A stretch of DNA of 64,000 nucleotides from Austropuccinia psidii (GCA_023105745.1 JALGQZ010000016.1:29567154-29631153); one strand, 5' to 3'; numbered from the stretch's first letter, positions 36,119 to 48,560 are shown. The notes: a model not told the origin generated them from the letters alone. A program made the numbers and translations.

Positions 36119-36849
36119 TAAGTACTTCTTTTGACCATTTTTATCTCCCCTCTATCAGGGAAGCCTCTCTGGCTCCTTTTCCTGGAATTAGTGAGCCATC
36201 TGTCAAAATAATGTTTGCATTTTTTTCTTTTCTTCTAATATTTGATGGTGGATGAGTTTTTTTTCATCTTCTATTTTGATGTCTATGTTTAGGGGTATTG
36301 GTAATAGAGGGATCCAGGGTGCCATTGGAATGGGGAATATGGGTTCTATGTTGCAAGTTAGCAGGGTGTTAATGTGTGATAGTTCAATCATTTGATGAAT
36401 TGGAGAGGGATGGTACATTACATATTATTTTATTTCTTTAGCAATGTGAGTTCTCAATGGGTGGTATGGGGGTATCAAAAGACAGAAAAAAAATGTAATT
36501 GTATGATAATATAATGCGTGTGTTATATAACAATTTCAGAACTGAGTCATGCTTTAAGAATGCTAGAGGAGTTTGTTTCAGAAATCCAGTCAATAGCCTA
36601 ACACATTTATTATGTGCCATTTCCAAAAACGTTTTGATGGTTTTTTCATTTTCAGCTGTAACCCACACTAAGCTTCCAAACAGTACTCTGAATTGGATAA
36701 CAGGGGAGATTATTTGTCTGGAATGTTTATTTGTTAATCCATAGGTTGTTTTGATGCTCCTATTTAGTTGATTGGAAGAGTTTTGGAATTTGTTTTTTGT
36801 TTTTTTGATGTTCTTTTTAAAGGTAAGGTTTCTGTAAAGGATTAAGCCT

Positions 36850-39163
36850 AGCCATTTTACTTCCTCTCCTATTTCTAGTTCCTGATATCCAAATTGGATC
36901 TTGTGATTAGAGTTGGTTTTTTTTTGATGAGAGAAGAGAATAATTTTTGCTTTCCTCTTATCAAAAACTGCTTCATGATTAAGTCCTCACTTCAAGGACA
37001 TGTATGCTATTTTTTTAGCTCTTGTATACCTAAATCTATGATATCTTCTGAGATAAGGTGTACTATATTGTCTACAAAACCCAGAGAGATATTGGGGTCT
37101 TGCATAGATACCATGTTCTTTATAATCAGGAAGGAGTTATATAATAGATAGAGTGTAACTGATAAAGGAGAACCTTGTGGTAAACCTCTTTTTATAAGGA
37201 AGGGGTCTGAAGAAAAAGTGCCAAGTTTCATAATGGTGGAATGGTCTGATAGAAATGAGTGAATAATAGCAGTTAAGTATGAAGGGAAATTTTTGTACTT
37301 TAAGGAGGTAATTAGTCATTCACTTACTACTTAAGGATAGGCAGAGCTTACATCAAAAAAAAAAGAACAAGTTTGTTTTTCCTCCATTTGTCCTTTATCC
37401 AAGACGTGAGAATGACAAATGCATCATATATGCTTCTACCCAGTCTGCCGCCCACATGGATTTCAGCCAGAGCTGCAGTGTGTTCAGGCCAAAAGTATGA
37501 TATCTTGTTTATGATATTTTAAAAGAGTTTGCTTAATGAATCAAGTTGTGCAATTGGTCTATATGAAGTCGGGTTAAAATATTCATCTTTTCCCGCTTTT
37601 CTGATGATGGAGGTGGCAGCTATCTTCCACTTTTTGGGGAAATATCTTATTTTGAGGCATGCCCTTAATAATTTGACTAAATAAGGTGTAAAAATAATAT
37701 ATGTGGCTTTCAGGAGTTCATTTGTGATTTTATCTGGGCCTGGTGCCTTCTTCTTGGGTAGTTCTTGAATTGCTCTTCTGACCTCATTTTTGTTGATTGG
37801 AGGGAATTTATATGTGTGAGTGTTTGTGAATGTCAGAATGTTTTCATAGTTGATTGGGGAGTTTATTACTGACGTTAATTAAAAAAGTAATTCGGCTTTT
37901 CCTCTGTTGTCTGAAATTATTTCACCATCTTTATTCATTAATGGGAGAACCCTGTTTGAGATTTTTGGTTTGGTGCAATTATCTTCTTTGAATGCATCAA
38001 GCGTCTTTCTGCTATACAGAAAGTGTCTCCAGTGTTCATTTTTTAATTGTTCTACTTCCCCTTTGAACTTGCTTTGCCAAGAACTATAACAATTTTTTGC
38101 TTATTCAGTTTTTTCTAATAGGAACCCTTTTATAGAACAATTTCTTCCTTTCATCAGTGGATTGAGAATGTTTTTGTCCCATCAGGTTTTTGATTTTGTT
38201 GTGTTGACTTTCTTAATTTCTCCTTGTTTTTAATACATTTGAATGAAGGTGTTCCCTATAGTTTCTGTGAGATGATTGATTTGTCCAGGGTCATATAGGT
38301 TATTGTTCTTCTCACATTGTTGTGGAGTTTATTTGAAGTCAATTTTGAATTTTTCTTCTTACAAATATTCTAGTTTCATTGTTAAGATTGATGGTCATAA
38401 ATTTTTTTGGTTAGAGTTTAAAGAAATTATTCCTGTTATACGTTGATGGTCTGAGGAATGGTTGTTTAATTGTATGTAAATGGAAGTCAATAGGTCTATA
38501 GATTTTTTGTTTGACCACATCAAGTCTATAGTCATTGCTGATCCACGTTTATTTAGGAAGGTTGGAATTCCTGGTGGTGAAGATGAAAAGAATTTTTTTT
38601 TCCCATTATTTTTCAAAGTATTGTTTCTCCTTTGTGCTTGTGTTTATAATTGAGTGGGTTCCAGGCGGGATGATGAAGGTTGGCATCCATTCCTATTACT
38701 GTGAGGAGTTGTTTTAGTGCTGATTCTTGAAGCCATTGGCTTAGTGGATCCAGGCCATCAAAGGAATGCGGAGTGTTGTACAGTCAGAAAAGGTAAAAGA
38801 TTCTTAGATATTGGAAGAAAAGTTGATAGTTAAAAAAGCTATTGAGTTACCAATAGTGGGGTAGATTGTCATAAGATGTAGGGGAATAAATCTTCTAATA
38901 TATATGAATGATCAGAGTTTATTTTCTCTAGAGTAGTCAGTGAAAGAAGGGTAAAAAAGGTTCCATGCCTGGTGTGAGGGGGGAAAATTATTATGATGAT
39001 AGACCCAAGGCTCTTGTAATAAAATTACTAGGTTGTTCTGTTCAGTATTCAATAAGCTTAAAATACCATATTTTTGATTATTACAGTTCAGTTGAAGGAA
39101 AGAGAAATGATTGTCCAATATCTTGGTCTTAAACTTGATTTCTTGATAGTATTTAGTAAACAC
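36850..39163 (-). pseudogene. LINE ORF2 remnant: endonuclease and reverse transcriptase
   Basis: The endonuclease start is at 39163 (FLQLNCNNQ, LVILLQEPWVY), with a late endonuclease block at 38616-38395 that includes SSDHQRI. The RT block at 37231-37007 has GLPQGSPLS followed by the catalytic box SLGFVDNIV. The usual FxDD is FVDN here, so the second catalytic Asp is replaced by Asn. Many stops lie between the blocks. In active elements this protein nicks DNA and primes reverse transcription at the nick. Confidence 0.75.
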
Positions 39164-39269
39164 GGATTTGGGATAGGGTAAGTCTGGGTATTTATTGAAT
39201 TCTCCCTGGGGGGAGTTTGATGGGTTATAGGTTTGTGACTCATTGTGAGATGGTAGGGGAGGTATTCTT

Positions 39270-40530
39270 AAGCAAGTTTAATTACTTCATCTTAATGGGG
39301 CAAAAGGAACTGTATGGCGAGTGGCAATACTTAATGTCTGAAACATTACATCTTACACAGTATTTGGTCTCTTTGTTTGTGTCTATGAGATTACAGGTAT
39401 TCAGGGAATTTTCATATCCAAATTTTTCACAGACTGGCTTATTCTTAAAGATAAAGGAGATATGGCCAACATGAAGGAAATTAAAGCATTGGGGAGGGCC
39501 TGGTTGGTATCTAGCTGCGCATAATGAGCTACCATTATAAAGTAAGTCTCCACCTTTAATAATATCTATAGCTAGGTTTTTTTTTTCAAAGGTGATGACT
39601 AAAGATAAAGATTCTTTACCATTTTCTTTAGGGTTTCCTAGCCATTTTATGTCTTTGATCTAATCTCTATGGATTTTATTTTTATTGCATAATGCATTCA
39701 CATGTTATTTGTTACTTAAGTCAAAAGAGGTGGGGAAAGCATGTGCAAGGATAGAATAGTGAATTGGTGAAGTAACAAAAGAACAGTCAGCAAGGTGAGT
39801 CCACATATGTTTCTTTTCTAGTAGCCAATTAGCACAGGATCTGTTTGTCAAGCATAGTTTGATTTTACCATTTGTGAATTTGGTTACCACACTTACAATT
39901 TTTTTTCATTGTATGCAGTGGAATTGTTTTTTGTTATTACTTGATTAATCCTTGGTTGGATTGAGTGAGCTGATAAGTTCTTGAAAGGTTTGGGTGCTCC
40001 AATTTTTGACCATAGAGCAACATACACCAGTTTGAATCTGTTGACTTTGATAAATTTAGGAATGGTAGGTAGTGGGTGAGGGATTCTATTTGGTGTTTGG
40101 ACTGCTTGACTGTAGGGTTGTTGAGAGGTTTTGGTAATTTTTGAGGGAGGGTCCATGTTTTTTTGTCTTTTGCTTTATTCTTGAGTTGATCAATTTTGAG
40201 AAATTTTTTGATAAAACCAGATGTGTCTTTTACTTGTTTTTAATTTTTGAGAGAAGCAATCTTTTCATCTTGGGTTGACATATTTTTTTCCATTGATTCC
40301 ATTCTCATCAATCCTGAGTTGATACAATGACTCATCTTTTCATAGGCTGATATTAGTTTGTTTGTGAGCATTTGGGATTTTGAATTGTTTTTATTAATTT
40401 CTTCCACACTTTTAGCTAGTGCCTTGATCATATTGATTACTTCATCTTGGTCTTCTTGAATTGGTTCTCCATCCAGATCTTTGCTGTGGATTTCTATTAT
40501 AAGTTGGTCTGTCAGGAACCTGTTTAGCTT
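39270..40530 (-). pseudogene. LINE ORF1 remnant
   Basis: The frame is readable from about 40530 (LNRFLTDQLIIEIHSKDLDG) through a coiled-coil stretch (40431-40240, MIKALAKSVEEINKNNSK), a Pro/Ser-rich block (40156-39893) and a Cys/His-rich end near 39470-39280 (NTCNLIDTNKETKYCVRC, KYCHSPYSSFCP). Frame changes and stops separate the blocks. ORF1 binds element RNA in intact LINEs. Confidence 0.65.
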
Positions 40531-40651
40531 TTCTTTTTTTTGTTAGTTTCTATTTTTTTTTTGAAAAAAATGAAATGAAAATTCAACCAATAAAAGTTTT
40601 TTTTATTTAAAAGGAAAACGTAACCAAAAAAAGATTTTTTTTGGGTAGTAC

Positions 40652-42671
40652 TGTGGGAACTCCTCTTGTGTGGGATTAAAATGAGGCAGTACCTGGAGGG
40701 GGAAATCACAGGTAACTAGTTTTGAATTGCTAATAACTCCTGTAACCAAGGGTGGCAAGGGTGTATTGCCTGCCCCTCCTAAAATACTGAACAAAATCTT
40801 CCTTGGAGCTCACAAACCAAAATAAAATTGGTAAGTGGCTTTACAACTGCAGAAGACAAAATTCAGCAGTCTCAGATCAGACCTATTCAGTAAATAATAT
40901 GATAAATAATTTCAGTAATTTTGGTTAATTTTTAGATTTTTAATAAAATACTTGTCTGTTTAATTTTAATATCTTTTTTTTAGTGAAATTGAGGTGAGTT
41001 GTTTCTTCTTGGTGATAATTCCTTGGTAGGATGGGTTATTTAAGGTTTTCTGGAAAATTTGATTGGTGTTGATAAAGGTAATTTTGTTAAGGTAAAGTTA
41101 TAATAGAATAAAATAATTTTTTTTTTAAAGGTTTTTTATTTTTTTTAGAGTGTTTAATAATAAGATAAAATTTCATTTGTTAAATTTAAGAGGTAAGATT
41201 CTTTGATATTGGATTTTTAAAGGGGTGAGTTATTTTTAAGTCTTGATAAATGGTGTTAATTTTACTGGATAAAATATTTTAATAGAGTAGCAACCCTAAT
41301 CCTGGGTTCTGGATAATTTAATAATAATTTTTCATTTTAAATAATAATAAGATTTCACTGAGCTTAGCTACTGGGAAATCTTTAACACTTTACTTCCACT
41401 GAGCTTAGCTACTGGGCAAGTAATTTTACTATAATATACTGGACTACCTCCCAGGTGAGGGATGAATTATTCCTATGCTCCTACTGTGCAGTGGATATAA
41501 TGTGCATGGGATATAATTTGCATAGGATATAATTTTCATGGGGGGGGATTTTGAAATTTGGGTGGAGAGAGCCCCTCTATTTATACCTTTTGGGAGCCCA
41601 GGGGGCCTTCCATGGGAGCTGTCTTCTTCTACTTTAATTCCTCTTGATTTCATCATGTGACTCCATTTTTGGTGAGGCCCTTTCTTGCATGGGTCAGGTG
41701 ATTTAAGGTTTGGTGATAATTTTTCTCTGCACAGCCTTCTTTCATCACATGATGGTCTTTTGGTGAGCTAATTATGATGTGATTTTCTTGGATTTTCCTT
41801 GCACGCATGAGGTGATTTCATTTTGGCTGAGGATTTTTCTTGTGCACAGCCTTTTTTCTGTCACATGATATTCTGTTGGTGGATGCAGTATCACATGATA
41901 ACCTTGTAATTCCTTTGCATATGTCCTAATTTAGGTTGGGTAGAAATGGCTGTGTAATTTATGCAGGTGTCATGTTTGTTTTTCTTCTTTTTGAACTTTA
42001 AAATGAAGTCAGGTGATAACTTCTTGCATTGGTGAATTTACTGTTTTTTATGAGATGATGTGATTTTTGATTTTGACACATGCTGTGCATAGTCATGTGG
42101 TTGAGATTTAATTGGAATTGTGTACTGCATGCAGCCTGTTGTAACTAGCTTTGGTTTGCATGAGGTGATGAGTAGTGTAAATAATTATGTTTTAAGGTTT
42201 TAAGTGGGGCTACTGTGGATATAAGATAAGATACTCCTGGGGCTGTGTTGTAAATGAATTGCAGGAATTCCATGGAGTTGAGCTTTACATCATGTGACTT
42301 TGAATGCAAGTTGGCTGTATAACTAATGCATGTGTCATTTTCTTGCTGCATGAGTCCTGTGGCTGTAAGGGGGTGTAAAGCTGGGTGGGGTGTGTAATTT
42401 AAAGGGTGGTACCTTATTTGTTGTAACTAGTGTACTATATGTAACTTGATTTTTTACATATGCATAATGAAGTTGAATAATTTATTTAAACACATACACT
42501 GCCTTTTGGTGCCTGTGCCATGGTTTTATGAGTTAAACCCAGCTTCTTGCTGTAAAATTGACCTTTTGGTGTAAAATTTGAGTGTAAGTCTGCCTGTAGG
42601 CTGGATTGACTGCTGTTTTGGGGTACTATGAGCTTGGGCCTGGTGAAAAAAAAATGGTATGGAATACCACA
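40652..42671 (-). repeat. 3' LTR of element A2 (family A, 2020 bp)
   Basis: Same termini and sequence as 2115-4008. It is the 3' LTR because Pol lies at higher coordinates on the minus strand and a polypurine tract abuts 42672. It is longer than the A1 LTR because of an internal imperfect duplication, although it has one unit fewer of the 41 bp repeat. Confidence 0.9.
41690..41880. repeat. Imperfect tandem duplication in the A2 LTR
   Basis: Two units of about 95-110 bp, each running GCATG...AGGTGATTT...TTTTTCT...TGCACAGCC...CACATGAT, where the A1 LTR has one (3136-3200). Confidence 0.7.
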
Positions 42672-42683
42672 TCCCCCTCTCCA
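42672..42683 (-). promoter_or_regulatory. Polypurine tract of element A2
   Basis: The minus strand reads TGGAGAGGGGGA directly against the LTR start TGTGGTATTCC. Confidence 0.7.
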
Positions 42684-42722
42684 TTTAATGCTGTCCCCAG
42701 CATTCCAGGTGAGAGCTCTCTA

Positions 42723-44150
42723 TTATTCATCTGATTCTGTGGTTTCCTCCAATACCTCCTCCTCATTTATTGATTCATCTTCTTCACTTTCTTCTTCTTC
42801 TGTGTCTTCTTTTGTGTCTATCAACTTTTCTCTTGGGTAAAACCTTTTGACTTGAGAGGCTGCAAGTCTTCTTGCTAATTCTGTTCCATCCAGCTCCTCA
42901 AGTTCATATGGTCCATTGTTTATTTGTCTAATTACTCTGTAGGGTCCATTCCATTTGTTTTTGAAAAGTAGTCCCCAATTAGTTTCTATTGCTTTGTTGT
43001 AAACCAGGACCAAATCTCCTGGATTGAGTGGTGACCTTAGTTGGTGTGCCATTCTTCTATCCCAATATTTCATTGAGTCTTCCCTTGATTTTTTGAGTTT
43101 TTCTGCTGATTTCCTTCTCATTTCTTCTTTCCCTTCTAATTGTTTAGCTCTGGCTTCCAGTAATTCCTCAGTTGTGGATATTTTATGCCATTCTACTGCT
43201 AAAAATGTTTTTGTTTCAATGTCAATTGGTAATACTGGTAGTTGTCCAAATTGGAGTTCATATGGTGAGAAACCAGTTGTCCTTTTAGTTGAGATTCTGT
43301 CAGCCAATGTAACCAAAGGTAGATATTTTTTCCATTTTCCTCCATTTTCTCCACACATCTTGATTAATGCATCTTTGAGTTGCTTATGGCCCCTTTCAAC
43401 CATTCCTTGAGACTCTGGGTAATAAGGTGTGGTGACTCTGATCCTTGATCCTGATTTCTTTACTGCATCTTGAAGTTCTTTTCCAAACTCTGGCCCCCCA
43501 TCAACAGTTACTTCTTTTGGTGAGCCATACCTGCATATCCATTCTGAGGTGAACCATTCTGCAACTACTTCTGCTGTTAATTTGACTAGTCCAACTGTTT
43601 CTGGCCATCCTGAAAAATCATCTCTGGCCACAACCATATACTTCCATCTTCCAGATTTGATATGGACTGCATCCATACTGACTCTTTCAAAGATTGTTGA
43701 TGTTGCTGTAGATTTTCCTTGTTCCCTTTGTAAGTTTTGACTTCTCTTTTGGCAGGCTAGGCAAGATTGAACCCATTTCTTGACTGATTTCTTCATTCCT
43801 TCCCACCAAAATCTTCCTTTAATTCTTCTGTAAGTTTCATTTTCCCCTCTGTGGCCCATGTCTTCATGAAGTGACTTTAAAATGTAGCTTTGAACTTCTT
43901 GACTTGATATCACCAATTGAGGGTTTGGGTTATTTCTTCTTTTAAGCTGGCCATCTTCCAAGAAAAAGTTGGGTGACCTTCTTTTGATCCTTCTAAATTC
44001 TTCTTCTTTGCTTGATTGTGGTTTTTTCATTGTACTTAAGTATTCTTGCATTCTCTTCCAAAATCCTTCTTGTTTGGTTGGTACTTGTACTCCTGAAAAA
44101 TGGAGTGAATTTACATTCTTGGCCCCAAATCCAGGGTGTGGTTGATCCAA
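42723..44150 (-). CDS. Integrase region of Pol, element A2 (475 codons, open)
   Basis: Joins element cDNA to the host chromosome. The zinc region HEDMGHRGENETYRRIKGRF ... CLACQK has the H2C2 pattern. The core keeps the catalytic set in SMDAVH, VTVDGGPEFG and ESQGMVERGHK. A basic C-terminal part (NPGDLVLVYNK, WNGPYRVIRQI) leads to a very acidic tail of about 40 residues. It overlaps the end of the upstream RT/RNase H frame by 40 bp in a different frame, so it is separated from the rest of Pol by a frameshift. Read alone it is complete from a Met at 44150. Whether that Met is used is unknown. Confidence 0.8.
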   Translation of the reverse strand: MDQPHPGFGAKNVNSLHFSGVQVPTKQEGFWKRMQEYLSTMKKPQSSKEEEFRRIKRRSPNFFLEDGQLKRRNNPNPQLVISSQEVQSYILKSLHEDMGHRGENETYRRIKGRFWWEGMKKSVKKWVQSCLACQKRSQNLQREQGKSTATSTIFERVSMDAVHIKSGRWKYMVVARDDFSGWPETVGLVKLTAEVVAEWFTSEWICRYGSPKEVTVDGGPEFGKELQDAVKKSGSRIRVTTPYYPESQGMVERGHKQLKDALIKMCGENGGKWKKYLPLVTLADRISTKRTTGFSPYELQFGQLPVLPIDIETKTFLAVEWHKISTTEELLEARAKQLEGKEEMRRKSAEKLKKSREDSMKYWDRRMAHQLRSPLNPGDLVLVYNKAIETNWGLLFKNKWNGPYRVIRQINNGPYELEELDGTELARRLAASQVKRFYPREKLIDTKEDTEEEESEEDESINEEEVLEETTESDE

Positions 44151-45886
44151 TCTTCTTCTTCATCAAATTCTTGTGCATCTTCATCTTCTTCTTCTGAGTT
44201 TTTTGGTCTTCTGGATAGCCCATCTGGCATAGTGAAAGTTTTCCCTGGTTTGTGTACCAAATCAAAGGAAAATAGCTGAATGAAAGCCACCCATCTTGTC
44301 ATGGGGGCATTGGGTAAGCAAGGGGTGTTGATCATTTCAATTAAAGCCTTGGCATCAACTTGTAATTCAAAATGTTGTCCCCAAAGTATTGTCTGAAGCT
44401 TCTTGAGAATTCTTGCAACTCCACAGAGTTCCAATTTGGGTTGTGAGTATTTTGATTCTAATTTTGAAAAAGTTATTGATTCATATAATACTGGTCTGTC
44501 CTTTCCTTCTTTGTCTTCTTGAGTGATTACTGCGCCTGCAGCAATGTAGCTTGAATCTACTGCTAGCTTAATTTTTCCTGATCCTTTGTCATAATCCAAT
44601 TTCTTGAGAGTTATTTCTTCTCCAACTATTCTTCTGAGATTATGGAAAGATTCTTCACATTTTTGATCCCAATCCCAGTCAACATCTTCTCTGGTGAGCC
44701 TTCTGAGTGGTGATGCAACTTGTGAGAAGTTTTCAATGAACATCCTTACATAGGCACAAAGTCCAAGAAATCCTCTTATTTCCTTTTTGTTGAGAGGTGT
44801 TGGCCAATTTTGAATCTTGTTAATCTTTTGTTTTGAGATTGTTCTTCCTTTGAATGATACAACATGCCCTACTATGTCCAAAGCTGGAACACATCATGCA
44901 AACTTGGATCCTGAGATAGTAAGTCCTGCTTCTTCAATCCTGAATAAAACTCTTTCTAAGGTTATGGCATATTCCCATATAAATCTTCTTATTGAGGGGT
45001 TTTCTGGTAGTGTTTCTTGGTTGTAAAGTGATCTTGGTCCTTCTATTCCTCCATCATCAATAAATATTCCTACACTTTCTGGTATTTCTTCTTGGAGTAT
45101 CCAGGTCATTTGGGCTTGGTATACTGCTACTGAGTTGGTGGCTCCTTGGGGTAGTCTTGTGAGTTGCATCCTTCCAAGGGGTGTTTCAAAAGTGGTGAGG
45201 GGTCTTGTAGTGACATCTAATTCTCTTTCATCATATCCTCCCATGATGTCTCCTAGTCCATAGCATGCTCTTCCTGCAAATGCATCTACAAATTCTTCAA
45301 TATGAGGTGGTAAGCCAGCATCCTTGATGGTGACTTTGTTGAGTTCTTGAAGGTCATGGACAATTCTGAGTTTCCCATTTGATTTGGCCACACAAAAGAT
45401 TGGGCTTGTGTAGCTTGAGGTGGATTTCTCATAGAGTCCAGTCCTGATTCTTTCTCTGATTAATTCAGTAAACTGAGGTAAAATTTATTTGGGAATGGGA
45501 ATTGGTTTCTTCTGCCAAGGTTCATGAGGTATTACTGGTATCTTTTAAGGTTTTCCATATGAGTGTTTGAGTAATCCTCTTTCTTCTTCACAGAAAGCTA
45601 TTGCTTTTTCCCTTAAGGTAATAACATTTTTGAGTAAATTGATTTCTTCATTTGATAACCATCCTGGTGGGCCAAAATTGACTGCTTGGAGTCTTTAATG
45701 GGTGACCTTGAAGGTTTCTTGAAATATAGGTGGGTTGGGTGATAAAGGTGTTTCATAAAGATCTCTTGACAAAGGTGGTCTTTCCAAAGGTGGGTTAAGG
45801 TCTTGAGGCATTGGCTCATTGACTGGTCTCACCTTCTTCAGGACTGATTTGTATTTGGCTGCTAAAATTTGGTGATCCATTCTCAA
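44111..45886 (-). pseudogene. Reverse transcriptase and RNase H of element A2, broken
   Basis: Pol starts near 45886 (DHQILAAKYKSVLKKVRPVN), shifts frame near 45,700, and the RT core is open at 45391-44894. The core has KLRIVHDLQELNKVT, RLPQGATNS and the active-site FIDDGG. An in-frame TGA at 44896-44894 then interrupts the same frame, which reopens as CVPALDIVGHVV and continues through the RNase H (KLAVDSSYIAAGAVI, YSQPKLELCGV, MPDGLSRRP) to 44111. Upstream Gag and protease are missing and no 5' LTR is found, so A2 is 5'-truncated. Confidence 0.8.
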
Positions 45887-48045
45887 TTAGTTATTATTAT
45901 TATTATTTTATTTTTTATATATTTTTTTTTTATTTTTTAATTATTTCTAATAATTTGTTAGTGTCCTGAAATATTGAGGTCTTCACAATTCTTCTTTCTT
46001 CCTTCTTCCATAAATAAATTTAGTTTAAGGTCATACAGGACCTACAACTAGGTGTGTAACCCCTGTATATTAGGTATACAAGTCCTGCAGTTTAAGTCAT
46101 GCAAGGACCTCCTGGCCTATTCCAAGGGCTTATCTTGATTCTTGATCCCCTTTGGGCTTGATTTTGGATTCCACTTGACTCTTGTTTTATTCTTCAATGT
46201 TCATGATTCCCACTTGATTCAAGATTCTTCTGGTTTTTTTATTTCTTGATAAGGAATTTTCTTGTCTTAATTGATGGCTTGAGACTTCACTTTGTTCATT
46301 TTGGCCAATTTGATAATGCTAAACACCTGTAAAACCCCTTGTTCCTGTTACACAAAGGGAGCAGTTTATTGTCATGCTAAGGACAAAAATGGTCCTTCAG
46401 CACTTCTCCTGACTAGGACAATCCCCTCCAGCTGCTTGGCTGTTATTTGTTTTATAATTTTCCCTGCCCAAGTCTACAGGGGAAGCAGTTTAGTGTCATG
46501 CTGAGGACCTCTTGAGTCTTCAATCTTCTTTGAAATCCCAAGGGCAATTTGAGTTGAGTGTTTTACATCATCTTGTTGGTCCTTCATGTTGAGTGAGTCC
46601 TGAGTCCATAATTAATCCAGTGAGTCAACCTTCAGTCCATAAATCCTGACCACTTATTCTTGAATTCCAAATGAGTTTCAATCCAGAATCAAAGAAGTGT
46701 CCAAGGTCTTGTGTTGTCCAGAGGTCAATCCATAAGGAACTCCTGTTTTTCTTCATAAATAATCTTCTTCATTTTCAGTATTGTGAATAATTTCCCTATG
46801 ATAAATTGTTTCCAAATTCTCTTGCTATTTCTTAAAAATAATGTATGTCCTTTTGTTCTTTTGTATTCCTGAATTACACCTGTTATAAAGAAATGAAAAA
46901 AATAAAAAATTGTAATAATAAGGTGATTTGAAAATTGATTTTAATATTAATTTATTGATAAATATTGTTTAATAATATTTGTTTGGATGAGGGCCCCCCT
47001 CTCCATTTAAAAATCTTGAGTTGGTTTTCAAATTTTGAAGAGGATATATCCTCATTCCCCCAAAACTTCCACTATAAGGGATAGTGTAAGAAATAAGTTT
47101 ACCCACCCCTTATTTTTTATAGTTTTTTTTTTTTTTGATGAGGATAAATAATGATACAGTAAATATACATAATTTTATTTTAATGATTATTCAATAAATT
47201 TTTTATTTTTTTATTTTTTTATTCTTTTACTGTAAGTATAAAATAACCATTAACTGAGATATCTGAGTAAAAATCAAATTTCAAAAGAAATGATCCTGAA
47301 TCAAAATCAAAATCATGGAACTGTTTGGTTGAAGGTGGTAATTTGTGCCAATAAGTAAAAATTGGTGCTCTTGAGAGTATTTATGATTAATATTACATAG
47401 TTGAATGATCATATTTTGGGTCCTTTATTCATATAATGACCCTTATGATGCCACAACTCTTCCTTTTGGAATCATCATTGTGACTCAGACTTTATTTCAA
47501 GTCCATCCCCTTTATGGTTCAGATTTTCTGTTACCCATAAATTCATTTGAGTTGTTAAAAATATAAACAGTGAAAAAAACTCTTGTTTGCTCTTTGGGGG
47601 GCTTTTTAAATTCCATTTGGAATAAATAGCACATTGAGGTGTTATTAATATGTAAATTCCCCAAATTATGTCATCACTTTACGAGTTTTTAATATAAATA
47701 ACTCCTTCAGAGTTCAATTAATGCCTTCATGGCACAAATACTTCTTCTTTTCAAACAAGTTCCAATCACTCTCTTGTAATTGAAGAAATATTTAAAATAT
47801 ATTGATCACCATTTTTTTTTTAAAAAAAAAAATAAAATAATACTTGATGTAGAGTTTTTTATTTATTTATTTATTTTTAACTATTGTTATTATTGAGTTG
47901 AAAAATTAAGCCAACTTAATGGCTTTTGTTGTAATAGTAGGAGAAGTATAATAAAGATAATAAATAAATGGAATATTCTTGAGATCATGAATGGGATATG
48001 CCCCTAATTCTTAGTGAAAATAAATAAATGAGTTTGAAATAACAC
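45887..48045. other. Region upstream of element A2, no gene recognised
   Basis: 45,887-45,960 is a TTA-type low-complexity tract. 46,021-46,510 carries a dispersed motif repeat (separate entry). 46,980-47,130 contains CCCCTCTCCATTTAA (46996-47010), the same 15-mer as the A2 polypurine-tract region. The rest is AT-rich with poly-A/T runs near 47,120 and 47,815. The missing gag of A2 is not here. Confidence 0.4.
46021..46510. repeat. Four diverged copies of a 25 bp motif
   Basis: Copies at about 46021, 46088, 46362 and 46486 share AGTTTA-n-GTCATnC-n-AGGAC. The last two are the closest (CAGTTTATTGTCATGCTAAG and CAGTTTAGTGTCATGCTGAG). The spacing is irregular. Confidence 0.55.
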
Positions 48046-48560
48046 CAGGGCGAATCTCGTGTCAATCGTCGGCGATTGACTTCACGTCAAGCAAACGTCA
48101 AGCAGGATAAAAGTCGAGCTCATGTCAAGCAAAAATCAAGCGAACGTCGAGCACACGTCACACTCTTGTCTTACACCAAATCCTGTGACATCCACCAATA
48201 TTGGTTCCCCTGTGCCTTCAAATAAGATTCCTCACCACCTGATCATCCCGCAACCGTCCAATGGTTGGTAAAAATTACACAAGACCCGCCTGTTTGCACA
48301 AACACACATCAAAGAGGTCCTTCAGCCAGTCTTGATGTAGGCGGGGGGTTTGACTTCACCAGGTCATCCATAAAAGGACTCCGCCTGAGCGGGATTGTCG
48401 TTTTGCAGGTGACACTGGTAGAGCCCGCCGCACATAACCGCGTGTGTGGGTGCACTTGCGTGTGCATTGGCGTGTGCGCGTGCAGGTGCGCAAGGGCCGC
48501 TTCCCCTTCCAACATGATGATGGCGCAGTTAGAAATTTTGGATGCTGTGAAAGGTGAGTG
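48046..48560. other. CpG-rich segment with hairpin and short direct repeats
   Basis: Composition changes sharply at about 48,046 (CACCAGGGCGAATC). 48061-48080 is a perfect hairpin: GTCAATCG, loop TCGG, CGATTGAC. Between about 48,083 and 48,160 the heptamer GTCAAGC or GTCGAGC and close variants occur about six times. A GT-rich CpG tract follows (48,438-48,500). A possible short coding start (ATGATGATGGCGCAG at 48513) ends at GTGAGTG. It could be host promoter DNA or the subterminal repeat region of the neighbouring CACTA-like element. Confidence 0.4.

Larger units (their letters stand above)
35333..40530 (-). mobile_element. Decayed Tad-like LINE (non-LTR retrotransposon) with RNase H
   Basis: In 5'-to-3' order on the minus strand: an ORF1 with coiled coil and zinc knuckles, an AP-type endonuclease, a reverse transcriptase, an RNase H and a C-terminal CCHC-like motif. 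All are broken by stops and frameshifts. No LTRs flank it. The 5' side abuts the family A LTR at 40652, so the original 5' end may have been separated or lost. Confidence 0.8.

Noticed and set aside
42723..44881. Programmed frameshift between RT/RNase H and integrase in element A2
   Set aside because: The 40 bp overlap could suggest it, but the same Pol also carries an in-frame TGA and an upstream frameshift, so ordinary decay is the simpler reading.
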